Assembly: GCA_021513715.1 (NCBI GenBank)
Contig: CP084167.1
Span: 512,124-576,123, forward strand
From: Candidatus Heimdallarchaeum endolithica
GTDB lineage: Archaea > Asgardarchaeota > Heimdallarchaeia > Heimdallarchaeales > Heimdallarchaeaceae
Direction of reading: 5' to 3'
Length of the DNA: 64,000 nucleotides
The translations under genes and the position numbers were made by a program. The first letter of the stretch is position 1, and each line of letters begins with the position of its first letter. The notes beneath the pieces were generated by a model that searched no databases, was not told the DNA's origin, and saw nothing but the letters and a program-made list of their open reading frames with translations. This document shows positions 26,212 through 34,215 of this stretch, piece after piece.

Positions 26212-27348
26212 TTATATTACTTCTTTTAAATAGTCAAAAAATTGATCCTTTTCTTTTGCTGCAGAATCTTGGATTTTTTTGTTCAATCTTTTTTTTGCTA
26301 CTTCAATAGCTTTTTTTGAGTTATCTATTCCTATCCATCTTCTCTCTAGTTCTTGAGCTGCAAGTAGAGTTGTACCAGAACCACAAAAACTATCTAAAAC
26401 AATACTGTTTTTATTAGACGAGGTAGCAATTAGTAATTTCAACAACTCAATATTTTTTTCTGTTGGATAGTTTGGATACTGAGGATCCTTAAATTCTAGA
26501 ATGTCTTGATATTTCATTCCATCTTTTTCATCTGCATAAATTTTTTTCCTAGGAACACCTGTTTTTGACCATTCTATTAATCCTTCCGTGTCAAGCTTCT
26601 CCAGTTCTTCAGGAGAGCTTCTCCAATGTCTCCCTTTAGGTGGTAAAATCCCTCTCCATTCCTTTCCTGTCAATCCATTTTTTGTTTCTCCAGGAGCATG
26701 AAGTGGAATGGTTGTGTATCTTCTTCCATCGCTATCTATTTTTTTGAAAAGGCGAGAGATATCTTCTTGAGTAAAAGGTTTTTTCTGCTCATTCCAAATA
26801 TAATCTTTAGTCTTTGAATAAAATAATAACATGTCTTTAATATTACCAAAAGCTTTTCTATGGAAGTTCTTTGGATTACATTTTATTCTGGATAAATCAT
26901 TAATAAAGTTCTCTTCTCCAAAAATTTCGTCCATTATAATTTTAACAAAATGACCTATTTTATAATCTGTATGGACATAAATAGAAGCTTGATCTGACAT
27001 TAATTCTTTAATTAAAAACAATCTTTCTCTTAGAAATTCTATAAATTCATAACCCTTTAGAATATCTGAAAAAGCAATGTTTGAAGATAAACTGTTGCTG
27101 ATTGTATTTGCTCTATCTTTTGAGATTCTAAAAACTTTATTAGTAGAAAATGGTGGATCAATATACACTAAATCTATTTTTTCTTTATATTTTCCAGAGT
27201 CTAGTAAATATTTCATGACTCTTAAATTTTCCCCAAAAATGAGTTTAGAACTAGAATCACTTCTTCTATTTACTGTTTTTAATTCTATTTGAGGAATTGA
27301 TTGAAATATTTCTTCTTTTGTTTTCTTTTTGGGGTATTCTAGATACAT
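26212..27348 (-). CDS. Beta-class adenine/cytosine-N4 DNA methyltransferase, apparently orphan
   Basis: 378 residues. The order of motifs is characteristic of beta-class amino-methyltransferases: catalytic motif IV DPPF at 64-67 comes first, the target-recognition region lies in the middle (~170-290), and AdoMet motif I FCGSG at 321-325 comes last, with IGIDNS after it. It methylates the exocyclic amine of A (N6) or C (N4); the recognition sequence cannot be inferred. No restriction endonuclease or Res subunit is adjacent, so it is either a solitary epigenetic methylase or belongs to a system elsewhere in the genome. Confidence 0.87.
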   Translation of the reverse strand: MYLEYPKKKTKEEIFQSIPQIELKTVNRRSDSSSKLIFGENLRVMKYLLDSGKYKEKIDLVYIDPPFSTNKVFRISKDRANTISNSLSSNIAFSDILKGYEFIEFLRERLFLIKELMSDQASIYVHTDYKIGHFVKIIMDEIFGEENFINDLSRIKCNPKNFHRKAFGNIKDMLLFYSKTKDYIWNEQKKPFTQEDISRLFKKIDSDGRRYTTIPLHAPGETKNGLTGKEWRGILPPKGRHWRSSPEELEKLDTEGLIEWSKTGVPRKKIYADEKDGMKYQDILEFKDPQYPNYPTEKNIELLKLLIATSSNKNSIVLDSFCGSGTTLLAAQELERRWIGIDNSKKAIEVAKKRLNKKIQDSAAKEKDQFFDYLKEVI

Positions 27349-27467
27349 TAGCTAAACCTTACAAAGACTAAATTTATTGTCAAAATCATTTACTATTACT
27401 GTTATTTTAGTTTTGTCAAATTTCTTAATTTAATAAACTTTTAATAGAAGTGCTTCAAGAACTGATT

Positions 27468-28151
27468 ATGATTGATGGTCTTCTATCATTGATATTCTTT
27501 GCAATAGAATTTGCAATATTAATAATGGTAGTGCTTCTAAATAGAGATCACCCATACTTTTGGACTACAATTTCTCTATTAGCATTACTTCAACTATATC
27601 AGCTATCTGAATTCTTAATTTGTAGTGGAATTGCACCAGCTATATTTATTCGAATTGGGTATGTAATTATTACTTTTCTTCCACCAACAGGATATTTTCT
27701 TTCATCTCAAATATCAGGATGGAAAAATAAAAGTAATATCTTAGGTAAAGATTACATACTGGGATTTATTTTGGGTTTAGGTTTTGCCATTTACTATCTA
27801 GTAGATACGGCTTCTGTTACACTTTTAGATTGCAACCCATTTTATGCAACTTATGATAGTAAATATTCTCTAGCTTATGGTATTTTTTATTATGGATACA
27901 TAATGTTTGGAATAGCGTTATTGTTTTATTCAATTGGCTTTGGAATATACAAAGAACAAAACTATCCTAACAAAAAATATGCTATCCTTATTCTAATTGG
28001 ATATCTATCTTTTCTTGTACCCATGCACTTAATGACTTTAATTGATGTGAGTTGGCTCAAAGTTGTTCCTTCAGTTATGTGTAAATATGCTATTCTACTA
28101 GCAATAAGTTTGGGAATATTTAGTTTTATAAAAAAGACTAAAACAGAATAA
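27468..28151 (+). CDS. Seven-helix membrane protein, unknown family
   Basis: About 227 residues from ATG 27468 (GTG 27450 would add six). Seven hydrophobic segments are visible at intervals of ~30 residues (for example LLSLIFFAIEFAILIMVVLL, IRIGYVIITFLPPTGYFL, YILGFILGLGFAIYYLV, LAYGIFYYGYIMFGIALLFY), ending in a basic tail KKTKTE. I recognise no family; the layout resembles small 7TM sensor or histidine-kinase N-terminal domains. It converges with the zinc-finger protein gene at 28167. Confidence 0.6.
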   Translation: MIDGLLSLIFFAIEFAILIMVVLLNRDHPYFWTTISLLALLQLYQLSEFLICSGIAPAIFIRIGYVIITFLPPTGYFLSSQISGWKNKSNILGKDYILGFILGLGFAIYYLVDTASVTLLDCNPFYATYDSKYSLAYGIFYYGYIMFGIALLFYSIGFGIYKEQNYPNKKYAILILIGYLSFLVPMHLMTLIDVSWLKVVPSVMCKYAILLAISLGIFSFIKKTKTE

Positions 28152-28152
28152 T

Positions 28153-28166
28153 TCCTTTTCTTTTTT
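28153..28166 (+). terminator. T-rich spacer between convergent genes
   Basis: The 15-bp gap between two convergent genes consists mostly of T (CCTTTTCTTTTTTT). It is likely to terminate the plus-strand transcript. Confidence 0.35.
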
Positions 28167-29072
28167 TTAAAGTGGTACAGTTACAAATTTCATTTTGTTA
28201 ATAATCATTAGCCCATTCATTATTAAAGTAGCACAAGCTTGTAAAAAAGCAGGAAAAGCAAAGTCTATAGTTATTTCATCTAGAAGCGAAGAGTAGACAG
28301 CCAAGAGTTTCTTACTTGAGTTATCTTTTGCAAGAGAGATCAACTTTTTGTAAATTCTATGAGTTGTTAAATCAATTTCAGGAATTATTTCTCTCCAATT
28401 CTTTTGATAAATTTCAATTGTCGTTTCATTAGAATAAATAACAGAAATTGTTGAATTAAGTAGTAAATCTAGTTCCAATAACTGACGGACTTGAGGAGTA
28501 CTAACTAATCTTGTTTCTAAATAAGCAGCTACATAATGCAACATTTCTTCATCTAAAACAACTAAAGATTCAAAAGAATTAGCAAGTTGTGTAAACCATG
28601 TATCTACAATTTCCTTATTTATAGCACTTGATACTTGGACAGTTATCTCAATAAAGCCTAAACGGGAAACATATCTATACTCAATGCTCTGTACCTTAGC
28701 AATAACCTCTTCTTCAATAATATAGTGCGTTTGTCTTAAATGATCTTTAATTTTCAAACTTTGGAGGTTAAAAGGAGAATAACCAATAGAGTCAACATAG
28801 ACTTTCCTTAAGTCTGATTTCTTTGGCATAGGAATATTTAATCCTTGTTCTTCCTTTTTTTCCTTCTTTTCTTTCTTTTTAGCTTGTACTTGAGACCTTA
28901 CATTGAAATCTTCATCAACATAAAGAATTATTGCATCCAAAGAATCCTTGCAATCATGAACATCGACATAAGTTGTTAATCCTTCAACCCCTATTTCTAC
29001 TACTAGTTCAGAAGGTATTTCCATTGTTCTCTTTTTACTACAATAGTTGCATTGATATGTAATTACAGCCAT
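28167..29072 (-). CDS. N-terminal zinc-finger protein, paralogue of 33210-34121
   Basis: 301 residues. A zinc site is formed by C8 and C11 (YQCNYC) with H39 and C41 (VDVHDC). A K/E-rich linker (~63-77) leads to a ~210-residue alpha/beta region containing FNLQSLKIKDHLRQ and LLNSTISVIYSN. The protein at 33210 shares all these points (YQCNQC, VDVHEC, FNLKGFKIKDKLRQ, LFNSPISVIYTS), so they form a family. I recognise no named domain. Its start is divergent from the nucleotidyltransferase gene, with an 83-bp shared promoter region. Function unknown. Confidence 0.65.
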   Translation of the reverse strand: MAVITYQCNYCSKKRTMEIPSELVVEIGVEGLTTYVDVHDCKDSLDAIILYVDEDFNVRSQVQAKKKEKKEKKEEQGLNIPMPKKSDLRKVYVDSIGYSPFNLQSLKIKDHLRQTHYIIEEEVIAKVQSIEYRYVSRLGFIEITVQVSSAINKEIVDTWFTQLANSFESLVVLDEEMLHYVAAYLETRLVSTPQVRQLLELDLLLNSTISVIYSNETTIEIYQKNWREIIPEIDLTTHRIYKKLISLAKDNSSKKLLAVYSSLLDEITIDFAFPAFLQACATLIMNGLMIINKMKFVTVPL

Positions 29073-29102
29073 TTAGTCTCTAAAAAATTTAATTGTTCTG
29101 AG

Positions 29103-29113
29103 CCTATAAAAAA
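29103..29113 (+). promoter_or_regulatory. TATA-like element upstream of the nucleotidyltransferase gene
   Basis: CCTATAAAAAA lies about 45-50 bp before ATG 29156, at a distance that fits an archaeal TATA box with a short leader. Support is by sequence only. Confidence 0.35.
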
Positions 29114-29155
29114 TTTACTAGAAAAAGATAAAAGCAGTTTTTTTACTTGTGTGTA

Positions 29156-30022
29156 ATGAACAAATACCCTGTCTTCATTCTCGCTGGAAGAGACAAGGAA
29201 AGAAGAGAAATAATGAAAAAAATGGATCCTAATGAAAAATATCAAATAAAAGCTCAACTTCCATTTTTGGGAAAAAGAGTAATAGATTTTGTCGTAGAAG
29301 CTCTTTATCAATCAAAGATGGTAGAAGAAGTATATATTGTAGGACAAAATAATGAAACTTTACCCTTTGATAACTTTCCGGTTAAGTATATTGAAGCAGA
29401 TTACATTTCTGATATTAAAACTAAATATAATGCTATTTTAAATCATTTAGAGAGAGAAAATAAGAAACTAAACTACATAATTTTTTGCTCTTCTGACTGT
29501 CCAGCAATAAGACCTGAACTAGTTGATCAATTCATCAAAGAAGTAGACTCTTGTGAGAATTGCGATTTTATAATGTCTATTGTTCCAAATGAAAGAGTTG
29601 TAGAACTATATGGTAAATCTAATAGAGTTGTGGGTAAATTTACTGATGCAGAAGTATTTCCTGGAGAAATGTATGCTCTTTCTCCACGAGCAATAAAAGT
29701 AGGAACAAAAGAAATAGAAATTTTATCTAACAGACGAAGGAATAGAACTTTTTGGGGAACAGCTTCTTATATCGTTAAAAAGGCGCTAAAGAAACCTTCA
29801 ACTTGGTTTAAGATTCTTAAATTAGTTTTTAAAAGAGCAAGTTTAGAAGATGCAAAAATTATTTTTGAAAAAGTATTTGAAATAAGAGGAAAAGCAGTGA
29901 TTATCGATGACATTGGATTTGGTTACGATCTTGACTTAGTAGAAGATTATGAAAGATTAGAAAAACTAATTGTTCAAAGAGAAAACGAAATAAAAAAGAG
30001 GACTGTTTTACAAAAAAATTAA
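29156..30022 (+). CDS. MobA/GT-A-type nucleotidyltransferase-like protein
   Basis: 288 residues from ATG 29156 (TTG 29147 would add three). It begins with the NTP-transferase signature as YPVFILAGRDKER, lacking the strict GxGTRMG loop. FLGKRVIDFVVEAL follows, then the metal-binding strand IIFCSSDCPAIRPEL, in which the Asp of SSDCP would coordinate Mg2+. A C-terminal domain ends with IIDDIGFGYDLDLVEDYERLEKL, typical of MobA-like transferases acting on sugar or lipid head groups. The substrate is unknown; it could make an activated cofactor or polar lipid precursor. It precedes a surface-protein gene by 25 bp. Confidence 0.7.
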   Translation: MNKYPVFILAGRDKERREIMKKMDPNEKYQIKAQLPFLGKRVIDFVVEALYQSKMVEEVYIVGQNNETLPFDNFPVKYIEADYISDIKTKYNAILNHLERENKKLNYIIFCSSDCPAIRPELVDQFIKEVDSCENCDFIMSIVPNERVVELYGKSNRVVGKFTDAEVFPGEMYALSPRAIKVGTKEIEILSNRRRNRTFWGTASYIVKKALKKPSTWFKILKLVFKRASLEDAKIIFEKVFEIRGKAVIIDDIGFGYDLDLVEDYERLEKLIVQRENEIKKRTVLQKN

Positions 30023-30047
30023 AAATGAAGTTCGAATCATTAATATT

Positions 30048-31004
30048 ATGAAAAAAAAATACTTTTCTTTTTTTATCATAGCAATTTTTATTGCTTCAAT
30101 ATTGAATAGTGTTTCAATATTAGCTGAAACAGCTCCTGATGAGCTTGAACTTAAAGAAGGAACTTATGTGAAAGGTAGATATTATACTGATGCAGATAAT
30201 GAGACTATTTCTACAATTACTTTATCTGTTACAAAAATATGGAATATAACTAATTCTCTTGATGTTATTGCAATAGAACAAAAGATGGAATACCCTTCTG
30301 GTTCAACAGATATTTTCTTTGGTTCAACTTATTCTACTATCATTATGACAGAACTAGTTTGGAAGCATAATCGTACTGTTATCTATCCTGCAGCTAAATT
30401 AAAACTCGTAAATAGTTCTGATACTATTGAAGCTACAATTTTAGATAATCCTGATTATGAATCTATGATGGATGTAGATAACTTGAAGGTAGTCTTAAAA
30501 GATGGAACTAGTTATAGAATAGGAGAAATTGACAATTCTAACCCTGATTACTCTAAAGTAATAGGAATGGCTTTTGCATGGGCAATAATAAATGCTATGT
30601 TGATCATTGGTTATACTTACACATGGTTAGCGATCAGTCCTGATACTGAAGACACGCAGACTGTAAATTATAGAAATGGAACTGCCTCAGTTGAAGATAT
30701 TAGTTCCTTTACTGTAGGAGGAAAGAAATACTCAACTGTTCATCTACAACAAAGCAAAAAGAAAGTTACTAGCGGAATTTTCTCTAACTATTTCAACGAA
30801 GTAGATGCATACTATGAAACAAAAACAGGTTTTTTAATTAAATGGAAAGAAAAAGATTATGATACTGATGAACTCTACATTTTCGAACCCAGTGAAATAG
30901 AAATAAAAGCTTCACTAATTGGAAACATAGACTTTTCTATTTATGGAGCTCTAGTTGCTTTTGCAGTCCTTTCTTTCGCAGTTGTTGCAAGAAAGAAAAA
31001 ATAA
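30048..31004 (+). CDS. Anchored exoprotein, unknown function
   Basis: 318 residues. Signal peptide at 1-26 (FFIIAIFIASILNSVSILAE), beta-rich ectodomain with possible N-glycosylation sites (NIT, NRT, NSS), a hydrophobic stretch around ~180-200 (IGMAFAWAIINAMLIIGYTY), and a C-terminal anchor IYGALVAFAVLSFAVVARKKK. The plan matches the gene at 4138-5184, but the sequences are not obviously homologous. No family is recognised. Confidence 0.6.
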   Translation: MKKKYFSFFIIAIFIASILNSVSILAETAPDELELKEGTYVKGRYYTDADNETISTITLSVTKIWNITNSLDVIAIEQKMEYPSGSTDIFFGSTYSTIIMTELVWKHNRTVIYPAAKLKLVNSSDTIEATILDNPDYESMMDVDNLKVVLKDGTSYRIGEIDNSNPDYSKVIGMAFAWAIINAMLIIGYTYTWLAISPDTEDTQTVNYRNGTASVEDISSFTVGGKKYSTVHLQQSKKKVTSGIFSNYFNEVDAYYETKTGFLIKWKEKDYDTDELYIFEPSEIEIKASLIGNIDFSIYGALVAFAVLSFAVVARKKK

Positions 31005-31035
31005 TATCTATTTATTTTTCTCTTTTTTTTTATAA

Positions 31036-31050
31036 GAGGAAATTTAAATA
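31036..31050 (+). promoter_or_regulatory. Probable BRE/TATA promoter of coaBC
   Basis: A purine-rich GAGGAAA runs into TTTAAATA (31043-31050), about 30 bp before ATG 31079. The spacing suits a TBP/TFB promoter giving a nearly leaderless mRNA. Confidence 0.4.
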
Positions 31051-31078
31051 TTAGCTATTTATTTATTTTTGAGAAGGA

Positions 31079-32308
31079 ATGAAACATATTTCAGAAGACA
31101 TTTTAGGAACTTTAAGTTTAGAATTAAAAGGTAAGACTATTGTTCACTGTGTAACTAGTTCTATTTCTTGCTTTCTTGCACCAATGATAAGTAGATTACT
31201 AATGAGACATGGTGCAAAAGTTATTCCAGTTCTCTCTCCTGAAGCTGCAAAGTTTGTTCATCCTATGATTTTTGAGTGGGCAACAGGAAATGAACCAATA
31301 GTAACAATAGAAGGAAAAGTAGAACATGTCCATTACGCAGGATTATCAAAAGAAAAAGCTGATTTGATACTTATTGCTCCTATAACTGCTAATTCACTTT
31401 CTAAAATAGCAAATGGAATTATGGACACATCTGTTACTCTGACAGCAGGAACAGCTTTGGGAAACAATATTCCTATGATAATTGTTCCTACTATGCATGA
31501 AGTTATGCTTTACAATCCTGCTGTAAAAGAAAATATTAAAAAGTTAGAGAAGATGGGTGTTAAAGTCTTAATGCCCTTGATTGAAGAAGAAAAAGCTAAA
31601 ATTCCTTCAGAAGAATATATAGTTAATGAAATTCTAAAAGAACTAACTGAACAATCGTTCAAAAACACTTCTGTTTTAGTAACTGCTGGACCTACTAGAG
31701 CATATATAGATGGAATAAGGTTTATTAGCAATCCTTCAAGTGGAAAAATGGGTTTTGCTTTAGCATTTGAAGCTTGGAAAAAAGGTGCTAAAGTAAAGGT
31801 TGTTTATGGGGCTACAGAACTTTCTCCAGAAAAGAATTTAGAAGAAAAGGTATATGTTGAAAGACCAGAAGAAATGTATTCAGAGGTTTTAGAATCATTA
31901 AAAAAAGAAAAATTTGATCTTGTAATCCTTGCAGCAGCTATGAACGACTTTGCAGCAGAGGAGATACCAGATGAAAAAATCAAGTCAAAGTCAGAATGGG
32001 TTCTTAAACTGAAGCCTGTAGCCAAATTAGCAGACAAAATAAAAGAGATTTTACCAGAAACAACATTAGTTTTATTTAAAGCAGAATATGCAAAGACAGA
32101 TGAAGAATTAGTTAAAATAGCTAAACAAAGACTAGAAAAAGCTCAAGCAGACTATATTGTTGCTAACGATGTTTCTGTAAAAAAGTATGGATTTGCAAGT
32201 GACCAAAATAGGGTAGCTTTGATATCAAAAAACTCAGAAAAAGTCCAATGGTTTGAAGGAAGTAAAAAAGAAGTAGCAAGAAAAATACTAGAAAATATCA
32301 AAAAATAG
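31079..32308 (+). CDS. coaBC: Phosphopantothenoylcysteine decarboxylase / phosphopantothenate-cysteine ligase
   Basis: 409 residues, the usual length of archaeal CoaBC, performing two successive steps of coenzyme A synthesis. The N-terminal CoaC half (1-190) is a flavoprotein: GKTIVHCVTSSISC, ILIAPITANSLSKIANGI, and PTMHEVMLYN in place of the usual PAMNxxM. The C-terminal CoaB half (195-409) starts at VLVTAGPTRAYIDGIRFISN and keeps SNPSSGKMG, AAAMNDFAAEEIPDEKIKS and VANDVS. CoA from this pathway would supply the phosphopantetheine arms of the carrier domains in the megasynthase at 55266, although the genes are far apart. Confidence 0.93.
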   Translation: MKHISEDILGTLSLELKGKTIVHCVTSSISCFLAPMISRLLMRHGAKVIPVLSPEAAKFVHPMIFEWATGNEPIVTIEGKVEHVHYAGLSKEKADLILIAPITANSLSKIANGIMDTSVTLTAGTALGNNIPMIIVPTMHEVMLYNPAVKENIKKLEKMGVKVLMPLIEEEKAKIPSEEYIVNEILKELTEQSFKNTSVLVTAGPTRAYIDGIRFISNPSSGKMGFALAFEAWKKGAKVKVVYGATELSPEKNLEEKVYVERPEEMYSEVLESLKKEKFDLVILAAAMNDFAAEEIPDEKIKSKSEWVLKLKPVAKLADKIKEILPETTLVLFKAEYAKTDEELVKIAKQRLEKAQADYIVANDVSVKKYGFASDQNRVALISKNSEKVQWFEGSKKEVARKILENIKK

Positions 32309-32336
32309 TAAAAAGAAAAAAAAATCATTTATTTTT

Positions 32337-33068
32337 TCAGTTACTTGAAACAACAGGAACTTCTGTTAGTTTATTGTTTTTTCTATGGTCAATAATGAAG
32401 TTAAGCAAAAACAATACTGGTATTCCAGAATTGAATTCTAACAAACTGTCGAAAAGAATAATGGACAAACTTCCTTCAATTGGTCTTATTCCTGAGATGT
32501 GTAATGTAAATTCCATTCCAAAGTGAACTAAAATACCTATTAAGAAGAGATAACCTATTCTCAAATAAGAAAAGTCTTTCATTGGTTCATAGAACCATTT
32601 AACTAAAAGAATTATAAGATAGCCTATCCCAACCATCAGAATCTGTGTTAACCTTGCATTTGTCATATCTCTGTAAATAGAAATTGTGCGATCATCAAAA
32701 GGGATATATTGAGACATAAAAGCTGAAATTATCCAACCTAAATATAGAAAAACTGTCCAGAAAAAAGCTTTCTTTACATTTTTTGATCTAATCATAATTA
32801 CAGCATAAGAAAATTCTATTACTCCATAAGTAAAAGAAAAGTATAACAAGAATAAGTCAGACTGTAAGGGGGCATCAATAACCCTTGTTCCCTTTAGATG
32901 AAGCCAAATAACATCATCTGTAAAGAAAACTACCATGAATCCGAATAGTCCAAAGAAAAATTCTCTATAGTATTTTTTCCTTAGTAAAACTAAAATCCAA
33001 ATTAGACAGAATAATAAATCGAAATAAATAAAATCGAAATTAAACACTCTGGCAACAATATTATTCAT
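32337..33068 (-). CDS. Seven-helix membrane protein, unknown family
   Basis: 243 residues with seven hydrophobic segments (FIYFDLLFCLIWILVLL, FFFGLFGFMVVFFTDDVIWLHL, LFLLYFSFTYGVIEFSYAVI, AFFWTVFLYLGWIISAF, and others) and an acidic/polar C-tail. Charged residues within helices (TDDVIWLH, GMEFTLH) might bind a ligand or metal. It is divergent from the second zinc-finger paralogue at 33210, as the 7TM gene at 27468 neighbours the first. No named family recognised. Confidence 0.6.
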   Translation of the reverse strand: MNNIVARVFNFDFIYFDLLFCLIWILVLLRKKYYREFFFGLFGFMVVFFTDDVIWLHLKGTRVIDAPLQSDLFLLYFSFTYGVIEFSYAVIMIRSKNVKKAFFWTVFLYLGWIISAFMSQYIPFDDRTISIYRDMTNARLTQILMVGIGYLIILLVKWFYEPMKDFSYLRIGYLFLIGILVHFGMEFTLHISGIRPIEGSLSIILFDSLLEFNSGIPVLFLLNFIIDHRKNNKLTEVPVVSSN

Positions 33069-33209
33069 TAATTTCGAGACAATTTGTGTGGTTAATAAGA
33101 TTTATCTACATTTTTATGGAATTTAATTTTTAATTAATTGTATTTGATATGTTTTTGCTGTGACAATGAATAGTGTTATAAATTCTCTCTTTAGAGTCAA
33201 GATGGGAAA

Positions 33210-34121
33210 TTGAATAGGCAAATAGAATATCAATGTAATCAATGTAAGAAATTAAGAATGCTACTTATTTCAGATGCAATTGAACTCAAAAGTTTTATGC
33301 ACGATGTCGGAACTATAGAATTTGTTGATGTTCACGAATGTATAAACAACAAAATCAAAGCATCCCTACTTTATGTTGACACTCATCACAAAGTTCGATC
33401 TCAGTGGATAATAGAAGCAGAAGAAAATGGTTATTCTGATGCTAAGTTAGGAGTAGATATGTCAATTCCAGTTACTCCAAAAGCTGATCTTCCAAAGATA
33501 CAGATTGTGCCTACTTCAGATTTTGGTTCATTCAATTTAAAGGGATTTAAGATTAAAGATAAACTACGACAATGTTATTTTTTACTTAATGAGAATTCAA
33601 AAGGAGAAAAAATTAAAGCTATATCACCTTTAAAATTCATAGAATTTGAAGCTACTATTGCTCCAGAAATAGATAAAAAAATAGCTGAACTTTGGATAAA
33701 AAGAACAGCCAAGTTGATTGAAAGTGTTCCTATTTTAGAAGAAATAGTTATTACTTTTCTTCCTTCATACCTTGATAATTTTATTACTTTTGAACCAAAA
33801 GAAAGAGAAATAAATGAACTAGAATTACTTTTTAATTCCCCTATAAGTGTAATTTACACATCACAAAACAAAAAAAGTCTTTTTCAAGAAAATTGGAAAA
33901 CTATTTGCCCAGATATAGGAAGTACAGGATATAGAATGTACTATTCAATATTGAGAGAATGCGCAGATGAACTTGAAAAATCTATTATCGATGTTTATTT
34001 CCAAATAGGCTCACAATATACATTTCCTTACTTTTTGGCTTCAATTAATGAGCTAATTTCACTAGACTTGATCTGCTTTGAAAAATTTGAATTTGTTACT
34101 ATAAAACAACCAGATAATTAA
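33210..34121 (+). CDS. N-terminal zinc-finger protein, paralogue of 28167-29072
   Basis: 303 residues starting at TTG 33210; no in-frame ATG lies upstream. The zinc site is C9/C12 with H42/C44 (VDVHEC). The conserved blocks FNLKGFKIKDKLRQ and NSPISVIYTS, the distance between them and the overall length match the paralogue at 28167. The linker is shorter and not K/E-rich. The cytoplasmic location and zinc finger suggest nucleic-acid or protein binding, but no function is known. Confidence 0.65.
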   Translation: MNRQIEYQCNQCKKLRMLLISDAIELKSFMHDVGTIEFVDVHECINNKIKASLLYVDTHHKVRSQWIIEAEENGYSDAKLGVDMSIPVTPKADLPKIQIVPTSDFGSFNLKGFKIKDKLRQCYFLLNENSKGEKIKAISPLKFIEFEATIAPEIDKKIAELWIKRTAKLIESVPILEEIVITFLPSYLDNFITFEPKEREINELELLFNSPISVIYTSQNKKSLFQENWKTICPDIGSTGYRMYYSILRECADELEKSIIDVYFQIGSQYTFPYFLASINELISLDLICFEKFEFVTIKQPDN

Positions 34122-34215
34122 AAGAAATATTAAATAAACAATTGATTGTTTATTCATTTTCAAGATTTTTTTGATAAATAGGACACATTTAAAAAGGGGA
34201 ACAAAGAAAAACCCT

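Noticed and set aside
26212..27348. Assigning the methyltransferase to a type III restriction system with the helicase at 1-2387
   Set aside because: They are 24 kb apart, and the helicase has PLD/SNF2 features rather than the Res architecture adjacent to Mod.
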